DNA from: Paralithodes platypus
Taxonomy: Eukaryota > Arthropoda > Malacostraca > Decapoda > Lithodidae
DNA: 64,000 nucleotides
Reading direction: 5' to 3'
Assembly (NCBI GenBank): GCA_032716605.1
Contig: CM064519.1
Span: 32,633,423-32,697,422 of the forward strand
The notes under the pieces were generated by a model. That model was not told where the DNA came from. It worked only from the letters and a program-made list of their open reading frames with translations, and ran no database searches. How positions within the stretch are numbered: the first letter of the stretch is position 1; every line of letters begins with the position of its first letter. Below are positions 1 through 10,859 of the stretch, piece by piece. The position numbers and the translations under genes were made by a program.

Positions 1-733
1 AAATTATGGTTTTACATAATTATAAATTTAAGAAACTCAATATCATAACTGTATGGTTGCCAAACATAGTAAACAAACAATAACAATGATCGCAACGTAA
101 ATATTAGCCAAACTGAAATAACTAAATAGAAATGTCATTGCGTTATAAAGTACAATTTGTGTAACACCAAATAAATTAGAATCTAAGAGAACACAAGCCA
201 GCATGGAGAGCACAATGAACCTTGGAGGGCAAAGCTACTATCCCAATCGTAATAATGGTCTCCACTAACTAGGACGTTCTCGTTTATACTACAAGAGAAG
301 GTCAAACACATCAGAGAGAGGTACTTTGTACTAAAGAGTAATGATTTATTAAAACAAATAAGGAACTATGGTAACAGCAAAGCAAAACTACTGCACAAGA
401 AAATTAACTCACTGCAAGTTTACTGTAGCATAAATTAATGTAAAATACGACAAGAATATTGCCAAAACAAATACATTATATAATGTGACAACAAATATAT
501 ATATATAGTAATATTGTGGTCACCGGGCATTAACTGTAAGCTTGACGTGATATGCAAACCCCAGTAACACACCAATATGTAACACAATAATTTTCAAAAC
601 AGTACAAATTTAAATACCCAAGGTAATATAGAACTTCAATATGTACAGTACCCCAAGTGAATTGCCAATCCAGACATCCTTAATGGAATAGATTATTATG
701 AAGAGAGAATGTATGGTAAACTCGAAATATTAA
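1..733. other. AT-rich spacer, no gene seen
   Basis: AT-rich unique-looking DNA with stops in every frame and only a short (TA)n near 496-507. I see no coding, RNA or transposon signature. Confidence 0.6.
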
Positions 734-1018
734 GTGAACACCGATTTAGCCATTGAACTTTCACTCTTCCCATTTTTTCTTGGTGAAGGGTTTGCAGCCA
801 GGCCCAGAAGAACCTGCTGCAAGCGGCGGCCACCATCGCTCAAACATACACACCGTCTTTCTTTTATTATTATTAGTATTTTTCATCCCGGGCAGCGAGA
901 TTGCTGGCTCCACGCTGATTGAGATCGACGGAGATTTATCGCCAGGGAAATTATCTCTGCCGGGCGCTCCACTGAAAATTGAGCAACACAATTTTCCCCA
1001 TTTCTTCTTCTTGTAGGT
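734..1018. other. GC-raised block, unidentified
   Basis: Base composition rises here compared with both flanks, and two short overlapping open frames (62 and 87 codons, plus strand) exist. Neither shows a recognisable domain. The block stops at a (GA)n tract. It could be an exon remnant, a conserved non-coding element or a repeat fragment; nothing in the sequence decides between these. Confidence 0.3.

Positions 1019-1019
<1 letters not shown>

Positions 1020-1097
<78 letters not shown>
1020..1097. repeat. (GA)n microsatellite
   Basis: Uninterrupted GA dinucleotide repeat of about 39 units. Confidence 0.97.
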
Positions 1098-1099
<2 letters not shown>

Positions 1100-1208
1100 A
1101 CATATAGTTACATAGATACACAGACTACAAGGATTTTGCAGTCACTTCTAGGCAGTCCAGCGTTAAATCTAAATAATAGATGCTATTAAGACAAGGACAA
1201 TGAATCAG

Positions 1209-1263
1209 AAAGAGAGAGAGAGAGTGTGTGTGTGTGTGTGTGTTTGTGTGTGTTTGTGTGTGT
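1209..1263. repeat. Compound (GA)n-(GT)n microsatellite
   Basis: A short GA run passes directly into GT repeats with two TTT interruptions. Confidence 0.95.
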
Positions 1264-1783
1264 TATGGGGGTAAATATAGTACAGACATAACAAAAAGTT
1301 ACGGATGAAGAAAAATAATAGCTCTAAAGAAAGAAAACCTGGAAAATAGTAAGTAGAAAAGGAAACTCAAAGGGTGACAGATTTATGGTGGGAGAAAAGG
1401 GTGTAGTAAAAAGGACAATATATTGGAAATGGTGAAATAGGAATAGGAAGTGGTAAGACAAAAAAAAGTAGAGCAAAGCCTCGGTGATGGAATATGAGAG
1501 GTGTACATATATAATAATGCATGTGTTATAGTAAAGAAGAAACTATAAAATGGTCTAAAATAGTAATAGTGCACTATTACAGATATTTTTTTAAGAGCTG
1601 TATGAAGAAGAGGAAAAACATATTAAAACCAATCTTGATTAGAATAAGGAGATGTAAAATAAATGCTATATCACAGAAACGAAAGGAGAAGAGGTTTCAA
1701 GACGGCAAAGGGGGAAAGGCTACGTGCCTGGAATACTGAAGAACGGAAATAGATCAGGGGCAGATAAACGGAAAAGCTGCGAA

Positions 1784-1885
<102 letters not shown>

Positions 1886-1979
1886 ATAAAACTCATAAAC
1901 GCTACCAGTATACGTTAGGACAAAAACAAAAGGAAAGTGGTCATAAGAAGGGAGTACTGTACTAGGGCGTGATACTGAG

Positions 1980-2545
1980 TAGCTTGGGAAGGAAGGTGGG
2001 TACAATGATGGCGAGGGTTGAGGAAGGAAAGGGAAGGGTAAGGATAAGAAGGAAGGAGTAATGTGAAGGTAACTTATGAAAGTAAGGAGAGTGGGCATAC
2101 AAGGAAGGAATGAATGTGAAGGAAGAGAAGGGGAAAGGTAAGTATGGTAGGGGGTAAGGCGTTGGGTAACTTGGGGAAGGGAAGGGGAAGATTAGATACG
2201 AGTAAAGAACAGGATAGGGGACGAAAGGGAATGACAGGAATGAATAGTTGATGGCTTTTGGGAAGGGAAGGGACGGAAAATGAGCACAGAAAGAGCTAAG
2301 CTTTGGCGAGGAAAGATAAGGGAAAGGGAATGGTAACAAGGAATAGGGAGGGGAAGCAAGGGAAACTAGGTACAAACCAAAGTACAGGTTGGGGAGGACA
2401 TGGAAGGGAATGGCCAAGACGAAGAGGAATGGGAAGAAGGAAGGGCTAGGGCGTGGCCAGCATAGAAAGGGAAGAGGAAGAGAGGGTACGAGAAAAGGTA
2501 AAGGTTGGGAAGAGGGTGGGTGGGGGTGTGTAGAAAGGGAAGGGG
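1980..2545. repeat. Purine-rich low-complexity tract
   Basis: Roughly 560 bp of G/A-rich sequence built from degenerate GGGAAGG-like words. The complementary strand gives a 151-codon Pro/Phe/Ser-rich open frame that follows from the composition and is not a credible protein. Confidence 0.8.
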
Positions 2546-2640
2546 GAAATAAAAAGTTGGATTGGCTCTGTCTCGATCTATCGCCCGTGAGGGATATTTA
2601 CAGTCCTGAATTTTACTGATATCAGAAGAGAGCTATGTGT

Positions 2641-2643
2641 TTC

Positions 2644-2710
<67 letters not shown>
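2641..2710. repeat. (CT)n microsatellite
   Basis: CT repeat with a single G interruption near its start. Confidence 0.97.
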
Positions 2711-2713
<3 letters not shown>

Positions 2714-2772
2714 AAAACAATATTCTTGTTTATCCTCTTTTTCATATATTAATACCTAATTACTTTACAAAA

Positions 2773-2813
2773 AACAAATAAATAAATAAATAAATAAATA
2801 AATAAAATAAATA
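2773..2813. repeat. (AAAT)n microsatellite
   Basis: About ten AAAT tetranucleotides, the last ones slightly degenerate. Confidence 0.9.
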
Positions 2814-2819
2814 ATATAC

Positions 2820-3250
2820 GAAAGGACCATAGAGTCTGTATAACCTTGCAATTTGCTCAGTCTTGTCGTAAGTTTATCAACTACTTTCTTCACCAACAAC
2901 TTGTACTTCAGTTATTCATATATTCTGTTGGGTGGTTGTTCTCTCTTTCTGAGATTATATGTACTTCTTTTTGAACTGGAGCAATAAAGAAGTTACCTGG
3001 TGCTCTGTACACTTTACTATGAGTGGAATAGTCTATGTTTCCTTAATGTATGCATAAAGAACATTTCCCTGGACTGTTCAGAGTGTTGAAGATGCTTAAC
3101 TATCCCTTATAACCCTCCTTACACTGACCCGCTTCCCTTGATTACCATCCCACAAGGAGGAAAACCGGGAGGGCATCACTTGTATCTGAGCTACAAATTT
3201 CCCAGGATTGGTTTTAGTCCACACGGGAAAAAGTAAGAGAAGCGGAGGCC
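2820..3250. other. Spacer, no gene seen
   Basis: Mixed-composition DNA between two microsatellites. No open frame of note and no repeat signature I could match elsewhere in the window. Confidence 0.5.
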
Positions 3251-3251
3251 A

Positions 3252-3256
3252 CAGAG

Positions 3257-3349
<93 letters not shown>
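3252..3349. repeat. Compound (GA)n-(GT)n microsatellite
   Basis: GA repeats to about 3315 join directly to GT repeats. It is the same GA-to-GT order as at 1209-1263. Confidence 0.96.
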
Positions 3350-3350
<1 letters not shown>

Positions 3351-3666
3351 ACAAACTACAACATTAAAGAAAACATGCGGTATGATCTATTAAAGACATT
3401 TGGTAAACAGATGCTTTAGACCGATACAGCTGACACAGGCTTAACAGGTAACACACACAGGAAACAGATACAAGAAAGTGAAAGCTGTGAAAAGGAATAG
3501 CGAGAAAGGTGCTAATTTTGTTTCTGTGGCGACTGAGGTGCGTGACGACATGAGGTAACACACTTTAATCAACTTTGAGTGTAAATACAACCATATGGGC
3601 TATATTCACGAGTAGATCGAAGGACAGTACTAGACAAGCAGATAGTGCAATAATTAGAACAGTGGA

Positions 3667-3970
3667 GCGAGGGGGGCTCAATTAAGCCGTAACGTAAACA
3701 TTGAGCCCACCTCGCTTTTTTTGTTTTCTCTTTCTCTCCCTCTCTCCTCGCTTTTTGTGTTTTCTCTTTCTCTCCCTCTCTCTTTGCCTTGTATCCGTTC
3801 GGCCCCATTCAGCCTACTGTTTTAAGACGTTTACCCCCATCCAGGTTTCAATATTTTCTTGGTGAGCGGTAGCGAGCCAACATATATCTCTTTTGTTTTG
3901 AGAGCAAGCTAAATTTGTACATTATTTGATAGAAAAATGTCTCCGGCGAAGCCGGACATTGCCAATCTCC
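3667..3970 (+). mobile_element. TTAA-type MITE, subfamily B copy
   Basis: Non-coding dispersed repeat related to the copy at 15102-15490. It contains the shared blocks GCCCACCTCGC, a pyrimidine-rich stretch duplicated in tandem here, the motif GAGCGGTAGCGAGCC, and the palindrome TCCGGCGAAGCCGGA. The left edge holds an inverted pair (GCGAGGGGGGCTCAA and TTGAGCCCACCTCGC) around a TTAA, which suggests two element ends abutting. The exact left boundary is uncertain. Its right edge touches the next MITE at a TTAA. Confidence 0.65.
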
Positions 3971-3973
3971 GAA

Positions 3974-4191
3974 TTAAGGGAAGATGAGTCGTTTTTCTGG
4001 TCCCCTTTCTTCCTCATGGTTAAGCCCATTAGTTTTCATATTTTATGACGTTCGGCCCATTAGTTTGGCGATTTTAAGACATTTCACCCCCTTTCGTTGT
4101 CAATATTAAGACTTTTCGTGTCATTTAGGCGTCGAGTTTTTCCTGGCTAGCGATAGCGAGCCTGTACTTTTTGAGGAACCGGCCTTCGGCC
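3974..4191 (+). mobile_element. TTAA-type MITE, subfamily A, truncated at a microsatellite
   Basis: Begins with TTAAGGGAAGATG and follows the same order as the copies at 9951, 28935 and 29474: GGTCCCCTTTCT, CCCATTAGTTT, CGATTTTAAGAC, GCGATAGCGAGCC, then the palindrome CCGGCCTTCGGCCGG. It stops at that palindrome, where a (GA)n microsatellite begins. The right third and the right terminus are therefore missing. Confidence 0.75.
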
Positions 4192-4192
4192 G

Positions 4193-4225
<33 letters not shown>

Positions 4226-4234
4226 TGAGAGAGA

Positions 4235-4286
<52 letters not shown>
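4192..4286. repeat. (GA)n microsatellite replacing a MITE end
   Basis: GA repeat with a few CA and TGA interruptions. It starts immediately after the palindromic core of the MITE to its left and ends in (ATA)n at about 4287-4300. Confidence 0.95.
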
Positions 4287-4289
<3 letters not shown>

Positions 4290-4329
4290 TAATAATATTA
4301 GAACTGAGTATTCCTCCTCGGTATATCAG

Positions 4330-4707
4330 TGGGATGGAAGTGCATAAATCCCCATTTTGGGGGTAGCCGACTCAAGACAGAGCAAGAACAGGGAAAACAC
4401 AAAAACAACATAAAACAACAAATAAACACAGATAAAAAGCACAAACTCACACACATCCAGGTCACCAAGGAGAAGACCCAGAGACCAGGGTCACCAAGGT
4501 CGCTCCAGCACTCCCCCGGCCCCCGACCACCCGGAGAGGTTCCGATCTCGGCAGGCAGACATGCAGCGGAGCCAAAGCCACAAGCCCTCCCACCACACTT
4601 CCAGGCGCACCCTTCATATTAATCGTCTCCCCGGGCCAGGCGCCTGATGGACTATTATCTAGTCCAACTTGCGCCCGACCCCTTGCTCCAAATGACCACG
4701 TGTTCAC
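4330..4707 (-). mobile_element. LINE 3' untranslated region
   Basis: This segment follows the reverse-transcriptase C-terminal frame (4708-5276) on the minus strand. A second copy of its distal part lies at 24418-24592, sharing words such as GACTCAAGACAGAGCAAGAAC (given here as GACTCAAGAC plus AGAGCAAGAAC) and AGAAGACCCAGAGACCAGG. Recurrence next to a coding end marks it as the element's 3' UTR. It is more GC-rich than the surroundings between about 4490 and 4690. The 3' terminus lies near 4330, beyond which an (ATT)n/(CT)n microsatellite begins. Confidence 0.75.
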
Positions 4708-5276
4708 TCAACTATTCACAAGCATTCTCCATTCACTCCTGTCCACCACCACTTCCCCTGCCTGATCTATAGTCATTCCTCTATCATCCAAAGCCTTTCT
4801 TACACAGTCTCTCCATCTCAATGGGGGTCTTCCTGCCCTTCTATCTCCCCTTGTACCTGACTCACATATTCTCTTTGTAAGCCTTTCATTTTCCATTCGT
4901 TCAACATGACCATACCAGCTCAGCACCCTTCTGTCCACTCTGGCCGACAAATTTTCCTGCTGCCCCACTCTCCTACGTATCTCTTCATTCCTCAATCTGT
5001 CTCTACGAGTAACTCCACACATACTCCTCAAGCAGCTCATCTCCATCACATCCAGCCCTCTTTTCTCCTTTTTCTTCAGAGCCCATGTCTCAGCCCCATA
5101 CATCACTGTTGGCACAACAATTCCTTGCTACAGTGCACTTTTTACTTTCACTCCGAGATTTCTCGTCTTCCACATACTTCCCATTGCTCCGAAAACCTTC
5201 CTTCCTTCACACACTCTCTGTTTTACCTCCACTTCCATACCTCCACTCCTGCTTATCGTTCCTCCTAGATATTTAA
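4708..5276 (-). pseudogene. Non-LTR retrotransposon RT C-terminus, one stop
   Basis: A minus-strand reading frame matches the C-terminal part of a LINE reverse transcriptase, downstream of the catalytic palm. Visible motifs in order are FKYLGGTIS near the start, VMYGAETWAL, MEMSCLRSMCGVTRRDR, RLRNEEIRRRVG, WYGHVERM and RAGRPPLRWRDCV, ending in a normal stop. The frame is continuous except for one in-frame TAG (plus-strand 5128-5130), just before the VPTVMYGAETW block where related proteins normally have Tyr or another residue. The endonuclease and catalytic YxDD part are absent, so this is a 5'-truncated insertion, the usual product of target-primed reverse transcription. The clade is uncertain; the ETW...NEEIRRR pattern occurs in RTE-like and related elements. 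Confidence 0.8.
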
Positions 5277-5279
5277 AAC

Positions 5280-6085
5280 ACTCTACTTGTTCTATAACAC
5301 TATAACTATAATTATATGCATATTATTTTCTAGCTATAGTAATTGATAACAGTTTCACAGTCTACAACGACCAGCGACACTCTTAACTAGGGCTTACGAT
5401 TAAATACTTAAAATAATTTTTGGAAATATTAATAATATTATATGACTAGATACTGGTAATCATTATACAACTTTACCTGATGCTTAGAGGATTATTGAAA
5501 ATATTTCAATCGTTGGCTAAAAATTACCATAATACTGCAATATGTTTAATTAGTGCTTCAATCGAGCATTTATTGTTCATCATTACAACAAGCTTTATCC
5601 TTAGTAGAATTTTGTTTTCACTTCTGCCTCACCCTGTTCTTTATCTTTTATCTGACAGAACTAAATTGCACAATTACTCTGTCCCTAAAATGGAAACCTG
5701 AAAAACTCGCCCCATTCCTTATCAATCATGTAACATAACTGCTATTATGTTATCAAGACTACACAAAATAATAGTTTTTAAGTTTTATAATAAGCCTAGA
5801 TACTTTCTATGGTGCTCTTGATACATATGACTGTTTAAAGTTTGTCTAGCTTTAATTTAACAATGTTCATTATCATCTTCTCACTGTTTTTATATAGTAT
5901 ACTGTTCCATACCATACTATATACTGTATATAGCTATTTACCGCATAGTACATCTCAGTATCTACATGTTTCCTTTTGGATTTTTTTTTTTTTTTTCTAT
6001 ATTCCAACTTACTTCCTCTCGGGCATAGGCTGAGAGCCTTAACATTCACTGCTTTACAATGAACAGTGAAGCCCGTGAGGTCTTG
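5280..6085. other. AT-rich spacer, no gene seen
   Basis: AT-rich DNA with short open frames of 60-75 codons lacking any domain, and a poly(T) run near 5982-5996. No element boundary recognised. Confidence 0.5.
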
Positions 6086-6090
6086 TTCCA

Positions 6091-6240
6091 GTCTAGGGAG
6101 TGAGACATGTGAAGCACGTAGAGTACAACGAGCACCTGCCATCTTGCCTTCACATGAGGCACGGTGCTCACTCATGGCCCGAAACGACCCCATCTCTGAA
6201 GCCACCTCGTTCCCGTGCTTCACTGTCTCATTCCCTACAC
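6091..6240. repeat. Inverted repeat, possible MITE or hairpin
   Basis: The left arm at 6091-6118 (GTCTAGGGAGTGAGACATGT then GAAGCACG) is an imperfect inverted copy of 6213-6240 (CGTGCTTCACTGTCTCATTC...). The arms are about 27 bp with one gap and a few mismatches, around a loop of about 94 bp. Shorter complementary words continue inward. No target-site duplication was obvious, so mobility is only inferred. Confidence 0.5.
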
Positions 6241-6649
6241 TCGGACTCTCACACTTAAACACACACAACACCACCTGTTGAGCAGATAACTCACCAGGCA
6301 TTGCACCCCTATAGCATATTTTGAATATGGGAATATTCATACAGTGCTATTTAATCAGGGACCAATGAGGGTATTTTATTGACGTTTCGGTGGGCTTGTG
6401 GTAATGCACTGATACCTGGTGTAGCACAAATTCCATCCCAATAATATCTAATACACATTTCAGCATTTCGTCTATAAATGTTTATATATATATATTTTTT
6501 TTTTCAACCAACACTTCCTTCCCTCTGAATCCGAGACGACGGAAGCAATCTCCATTTCCTTCTCCTTGCGTTCTCCTTATCCTTGGCCATCGGAAGGAGC
6601 ACAAAGAATACATTACTTGGTGGGGTCGTTCCTCGGAGCACCAGGAAAA

Positions 6650-7400
6650 GGGAAGTTTTGTGGTGAGGAGTGGTCGTGGTACAATTGGTGGTAGCTGTGG
6701 TGTGATATGGAAGAGGGGGGTGGAGGTTTGGTGGTACAGTTGGTGGTAGTTGTGGTGTGGTGTGGTATAGCAAAGGGAACATTGGTGGTGAGGAATGGTG
6801 GTGGTACAATTGGTGTGTAGGTGTTTTGTGGAATAGAAAAGGGAGGTTTGGTGGTACAATTGGTGGTAGCTGTGGAGTGGTATAGAAGAGGGAGGTTTGG
6901 TGGTACAATTGGTGGTAGCTGTGGTGTGGTATAGAAGAGGGAGGTGGAGGTTTGGTGGTACAATTAGTGGTAGCTGTGGTGGGGCATATAAAAGGGAGGA
7001 GGAGGTTTGGTGGTACAATTGATGGTAGCTGTGGTGTCGTACAGAAAAGGGAAGTGGAGGCTTGGTAGTACAATTGGTGGTAGTTGTGGTGTGGTATAGA
7101 AAAGGGAGGTTTGGTGGTGAAGAGTGGTGGTAGGTGAGACGTACTGATATTGAAGGTAGGAGTGGATTGGTGTAGGAAACAGAACTTTGGTGGTACGGAG
7201 TGCTGGTAGAAATTGGTGGTAGAATTAGTGGTAGCTGTTGAGTGGTGAAGGAAATGAAGGTTAAGTGGTGAGGACTGGTGATGGTTTGATGTCGTGGAAT
7301 TGATGGTAGGTTTGAAGTGGTGTAGCAAAGGGAGATTTGGTGGTGATAATTGGTGGTACAATTGGTGGTGGCTTCTGGAAGGGTGTTGCACAGGGAAGTA
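6650..7400. repeat. G/T-rich tandem array, 49-70 bp units
   Basis: The word GGTACAATTGGTGGTAG recurs with spacings of about 55, 70, 50, 49, 55, 55 and 55 bp between 6681 and 7070, then degenerates to about 7400. The minus strand reads as long His/Tyr/Thr/Pro-rich open frames (309 and 178 codons). Their periodicity simply follows the DNA repeat, so I do not call a protein. Confidence 0.9.
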
Positions 7401-7475
7401 TGGTGATAGGATTAGTGGAAAATGTGGTTTCAATCTATGTAATTCGTGGGTGTAGTGATGGTGTGTGTAGTGATG

Positions 7476-8285
7476 GAGTTGTATGATATTGTGATGATGA
7501 GTGATGTGTTGGTAAACGTTGTTGTAGTGTGGTCTTGTGTGGTGTGTTGCGGTGTGGTGTGTGTGCTGATGGAGTGGAGTGGTATGGTATTGTGATGAGT
7601 GATGTGTTATTGTAGTGCGGTCTTGTGTGATGTGTTGCGGTGTGGTGTGTGTGGTGATGGAGTGGAGTGGTATGGTATTGTGATGAGTGATGTGTTATTG
7701 TAGTGTGGTCTTGTGTGATGTGTTGCGGTGTGGTGTGTGTGGTGATGGAGTGGAGTGGTATGGTATTGTGATGAGTGATGTGTTATTGTAGTGTGGTCTT
7801 GTGTGATGTGTTGCGGTGTGATGTGTGTGGTGATGGAGGGGAGTGGTATGGTATTGTGATGAGTGATGTGTTATTGTAGTGTGGTCTTGTGTGATGTGTT
7901 GCGGTGTGGTGTGTGTGGCGATGGAGTGGAGTGGTATGGTATTGTGATGAGTGATGTGTTATTGTAGTGTGGTCTTGTGTGACGTGTTGCAGTGTGGTGT
8001 GTGTGGTGATGGAGTGGAGTGGTATGGTATTGTGATGAGTGATGTGTTATTGTAGTGTGGTCTTGTGTGATGTGTTGCGGTGTGGTGTGTGTGGTGATGG
8101 AGTGGAGTGGTATGGTATTGTGATGAGTGATGTGTTATTGTAGTGTGGTCTTGTGTGACGTGTTGCGGTGTGGTGTGTGTGGTGATGGAGTGTAGTGGTA
8201 TGGTATTGTGATGAGTGATGTGTTATTGTAGTGTGGTCTTGTGTGATATGTGTTGCGGTGTGGTGTGTTTAGTGATGGTGATAGA
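7476..8285. repeat. 88-bp tandem repeat (minisatellite)
   Basis: The unit GATGGAGTGGAGTGGTATGG... recurs at 7568, 7656, 7744, 7832, 7920, 8008, 8096 and 8184, exactly 88 bp apart, with degenerate edge copies at about 7476 and 8272. Central copies differ by only a few substitutions, so the array is recently homogenised. It abuts the 49-70 bp array and shares its G/T-rich strand bias. Confidence 0.97.
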
Positions 8286-8352
8286 AGTATACATAGATAT
8301 GTTAGGTGATGAGTTGTGTGATATAGTGATAGCATGCGACTGTGGTGGGGTG

Positions 8353-8375
8353 CTGTTGTTGTTGTTGTTGTTGTT
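8353..8375. repeat. (GTT)n microsatellite
   Basis: Seven or so GTT units just beyond the 88-bp array. Confidence 0.9.
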
Positions 8376-8518
8376 CCCCAGACTGTAATAATGCTTGGCA
8401 GTGACAGTGTGATGTGGGGAGGATTTGTAATGTAGTTTAATAAGAAAGCTAGAGAAGGAATAAGCTCATGGACATTTTGAGATATAGATAATTGAAGAAC
8501 TGTATTCCAGAAGAATTA

Positions 8519-8547
8519 GCGAAGAAGAAGAAGAAGAAGAAGAAGAA
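8519..8547. repeat. (GAA)n microsatellite
   Basis: About nine AAG/GAA units within an A-rich stretch. Confidence 0.9.
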
Positions 8548-8549
8548 TA

Positions 8550-9450
8550 AATAAGGAAAGGGGAGAGGAGGGAAAAAAAAACATATTCAAGGAAGAATGT
8601 CTAATAAGTCATGGCGTTTCTTTTTCAGTACCAAAAATACACACTCACTTATTAGTTAATATGTGATGTATAATTTCAGAAGAAAACAATATGCTTGTTG
8701 TACGGATCTAACATCACCATTTATGGCCTTTCAAATTGAGCACCACATGCGTGATTTATTACTTCAATGTTTTCATCCGTCATCAATCAAGAAGTCTAGA
8801 CATCTCTATTACTGTCCTTTTACGCAGGTATTTTGGTGCAATGTATTTTTTTACCAAGTATATTCTTTTGCCCATAATATACATTTCCTTTGCACTATAT
8901 ATTTCTTGTTATTGTTATCTCTTCATCAAACTGGTTCCTCCAGTTTAAATACTAATCAATTTCTCCTTATAATGTAGGTGCTAGCCGGATTTACTGACAG
9001 CCTAATTACTTTGATTAGGGTTATAAATCACGAGGTAATGGACTAGTTTCCTTCATTTACCAACCACACAATGACCTAAGCCATACTTGATAACAACCAC
9101 GACGAGAACAAGAGAGTCGATTACTTCTTACACCAATAAGATGGAAGCTAGAGTATGTTTGCTTTGCTCCCAATTATCTGGCTAGGCATCAACAGACCAA
9201 CCCAATAAAGAACACGACAGTTAACTAATATACAGTAATGGCTGGATATCAAATGAGTATATTATAGTAAATCTTGAGTAATAGTGAACAATAATTATTA
9301 TGATACAATGACAGGATTGTGGAAATACTCGCGTTCTATTTTCATTCTTAAGGAAGTACTTAAGTTTTCATAGCCAATTCTATACTTGCACGGACGATAA
9401 CTCTGCCTCATTGTAGTGAGTATGCAAATAGTAGGTAGAACATAAATATA
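8550..9450. other. Spacer, no gene seen
   Basis: Mostly AT-rich. Near 8990-9060 there is a cluster of TAAT/ATTA core words (CCTAATTAC, GATTAGGG, GGTAATGG). That could be a homeodomain-bound element but is not improbable by chance in AT-rich DNA. Confidence 0.4.
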
Positions 9451-9609
9451 TAGTTGCAGTTCAGGCAAGGGAAACTTCGCTATCTAAGGGTAACACTAAG
9501 GACGGCAACTGTACATGTAGTGACGGCGTCTCTTCCGTGGATCTACCAAATCTACCAAGATTGGAAGCCAAAGCGTCACATTTTTCCTTTGCCCCTCAAC
9601 TTTCTCTTC

Positions 9610-9835
9610 ATAATTGCTGAGGGGCACAGGGCCCTGGGTGGGGCTTTGGTTTCCCGGGCGTTTCCGCTCCCTCCTCAGCTCCCCGCCATGGAGTGGCTTC
9701 GATCACTCCAGGCTTTATTGTGGTCGGCTGGGAGGGTTCTGTGGGGGCGCTCTGTTATGGCCTTGGCCTTGCTCGGGGCCTTGGGGCTGTTCGGCCAGGC
9801 AGCTTGGGGAACAACAATAACAACAACAACTACAA
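9610..9835. other. GC-rich island ending in (AAC)n, possible LINE tail
   Basis: About 200 bp of conspicuously GC-rich DNA ends in an imperfect AAC trinucleotide run (9810-9835). LINE-like insertions often end in a short simple repeat of this kind, and the island stands out from AT-rich flanks, so a retroelement 3' end on the plus strand is plausible. An open frame of 166 codons crosses it, but only composition, a hydrophobic Leu/Ala stretch and a poly-Thr run are visible. It could instead be an exon with a signal-like segment; I cannot confirm either. Confidence 0.3.
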
Positions 9836-9950
9836 CTGTACATTCTCGGACACAGGCTATAGCTCTTTCTGATTCCTCGAGCTGTTTATTGAACCCTGGA
9901 AATGCCCACAGCACTGTAGGTAAGGAATGTAACAGAATATCTGACTCAGC

Positions 9951-10318
9951 TTAAGGGGACATGGGCCGGGTTTCTGGTCCCCTTTCTCCCTCGTGTTAAG
10001 CCTCATTTGTTTTGAGATTATAAGACGTTTGGCCCATTAGTTTGACGATTTTAATCTTTCGCCCCATTTCGTTGTCAATTTTAAGACCCTTCGTGCCATT
10101 TAGGTGTCGATTTTTCCCTGGCGAGAGATAGCAAGCCTGAAATTTTAAGAGGAATCGGCCTTCGGCCGGGAAATTTTTCTACCGGAAAATGTACAAATTT
10201 ATCTTGAAGGGGGGTCTAGGGGGTGTTTTTCTAAGCTTGATGGAGGTCTAGCGAGAAAACTAAGAAATAAAGGAATATATGAATGTATAGACTAAAAGAA
10301 CGGCCCACCTCCCCTTAA
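9951..10318 (+). mobile_element. TTAA-type MITE, subfamily A, full copy
   Basis: Complete element bounded by TTAA at 9951-9954 and 10315-10318. The left end TTAAGGGGACATGGGCC and the inverted right end TTAAGGGGAGGTGGGCC match at 15 of 17 positions. Internally it has GCGAGAGATAGCAAGCC, the palindrome CGGCCTTCGGCCG, and the block AAAATGTACAAATTTA. It has no coding capacity. TTAA target duplication is the hallmark of piggyBac-like transposases, so mobilisation in trans by such an enzyme is inferred. Confidence 0.8.
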
Positions 10319-10439
10319 AATGTTTCGGCCACCATTCATGTCTCTGTACACTCAGAGACATATGTCGTGTTCTTAAGTTTCAGAAGCTATCCCGAACGGA
10401 ATCGAAGATTTTCATATTGTTTTTACCTAGCATATGCAA

Positions 10440-10821
10440 AGGACTGGAGTTCTCGAAAAGGGGCTCCGGTCCTGACACTATTCTTGATTTACAGTGTGCT
10501 GGCTTAATAATCCACAAGGGTTGATAGCCTCTGAAGTCCTATTTTAACGAACTAGTATATGCATTTCGTGGGTTGATTTAAATAATTTGAGGATTCAGAA
10601 AGGCCCACGACTTATGTTCTAGAGTGTGCCTCCTTTCTACTGCATGTGCCCAGTACAGCCCTCGAGCCCCCGAAAGACAGACGATACCAAGCAAGGGCCT
10701 CAAATCACGGCGTACTAGCTTCTGGCGTGCCCCCCTTGTCACATAAACTCCGGCCCGAGGTGTCAGAATCGCCAGGTAGGTTGAGGTGAGCATGACAAGG
10801 AGCAGTAAGTCACTCCCGTGC
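10440..10821. other. GC-raised block, unidentified
   Basis: GC content rises towards a poly(G) run. The minus-strand open frame of 93 codons is interrupted in sense by the homopolymer and shows no domain. No match within the window. Confidence 0.3.
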
Positions 10822-10843
10822 GGGGGGGGGGGGGGGGGGGGGG
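10822..10843. repeat. (G)n homopolymer
   Basis: About 22 consecutive G on the plus strand. Length is likely unreliable in sequencing. Confidence 0.95.
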
Positions 10844-10859
10844 TCTCGTCCCCACACAA

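Noticed and set aside
6504..7433. 309-codon minus-strand frame rich in His, Tyr, Thr and Pro
   Set aside because: It follows the unit of the tandem DNA repeat exactly, overlaps other equally long frames and has no domain.
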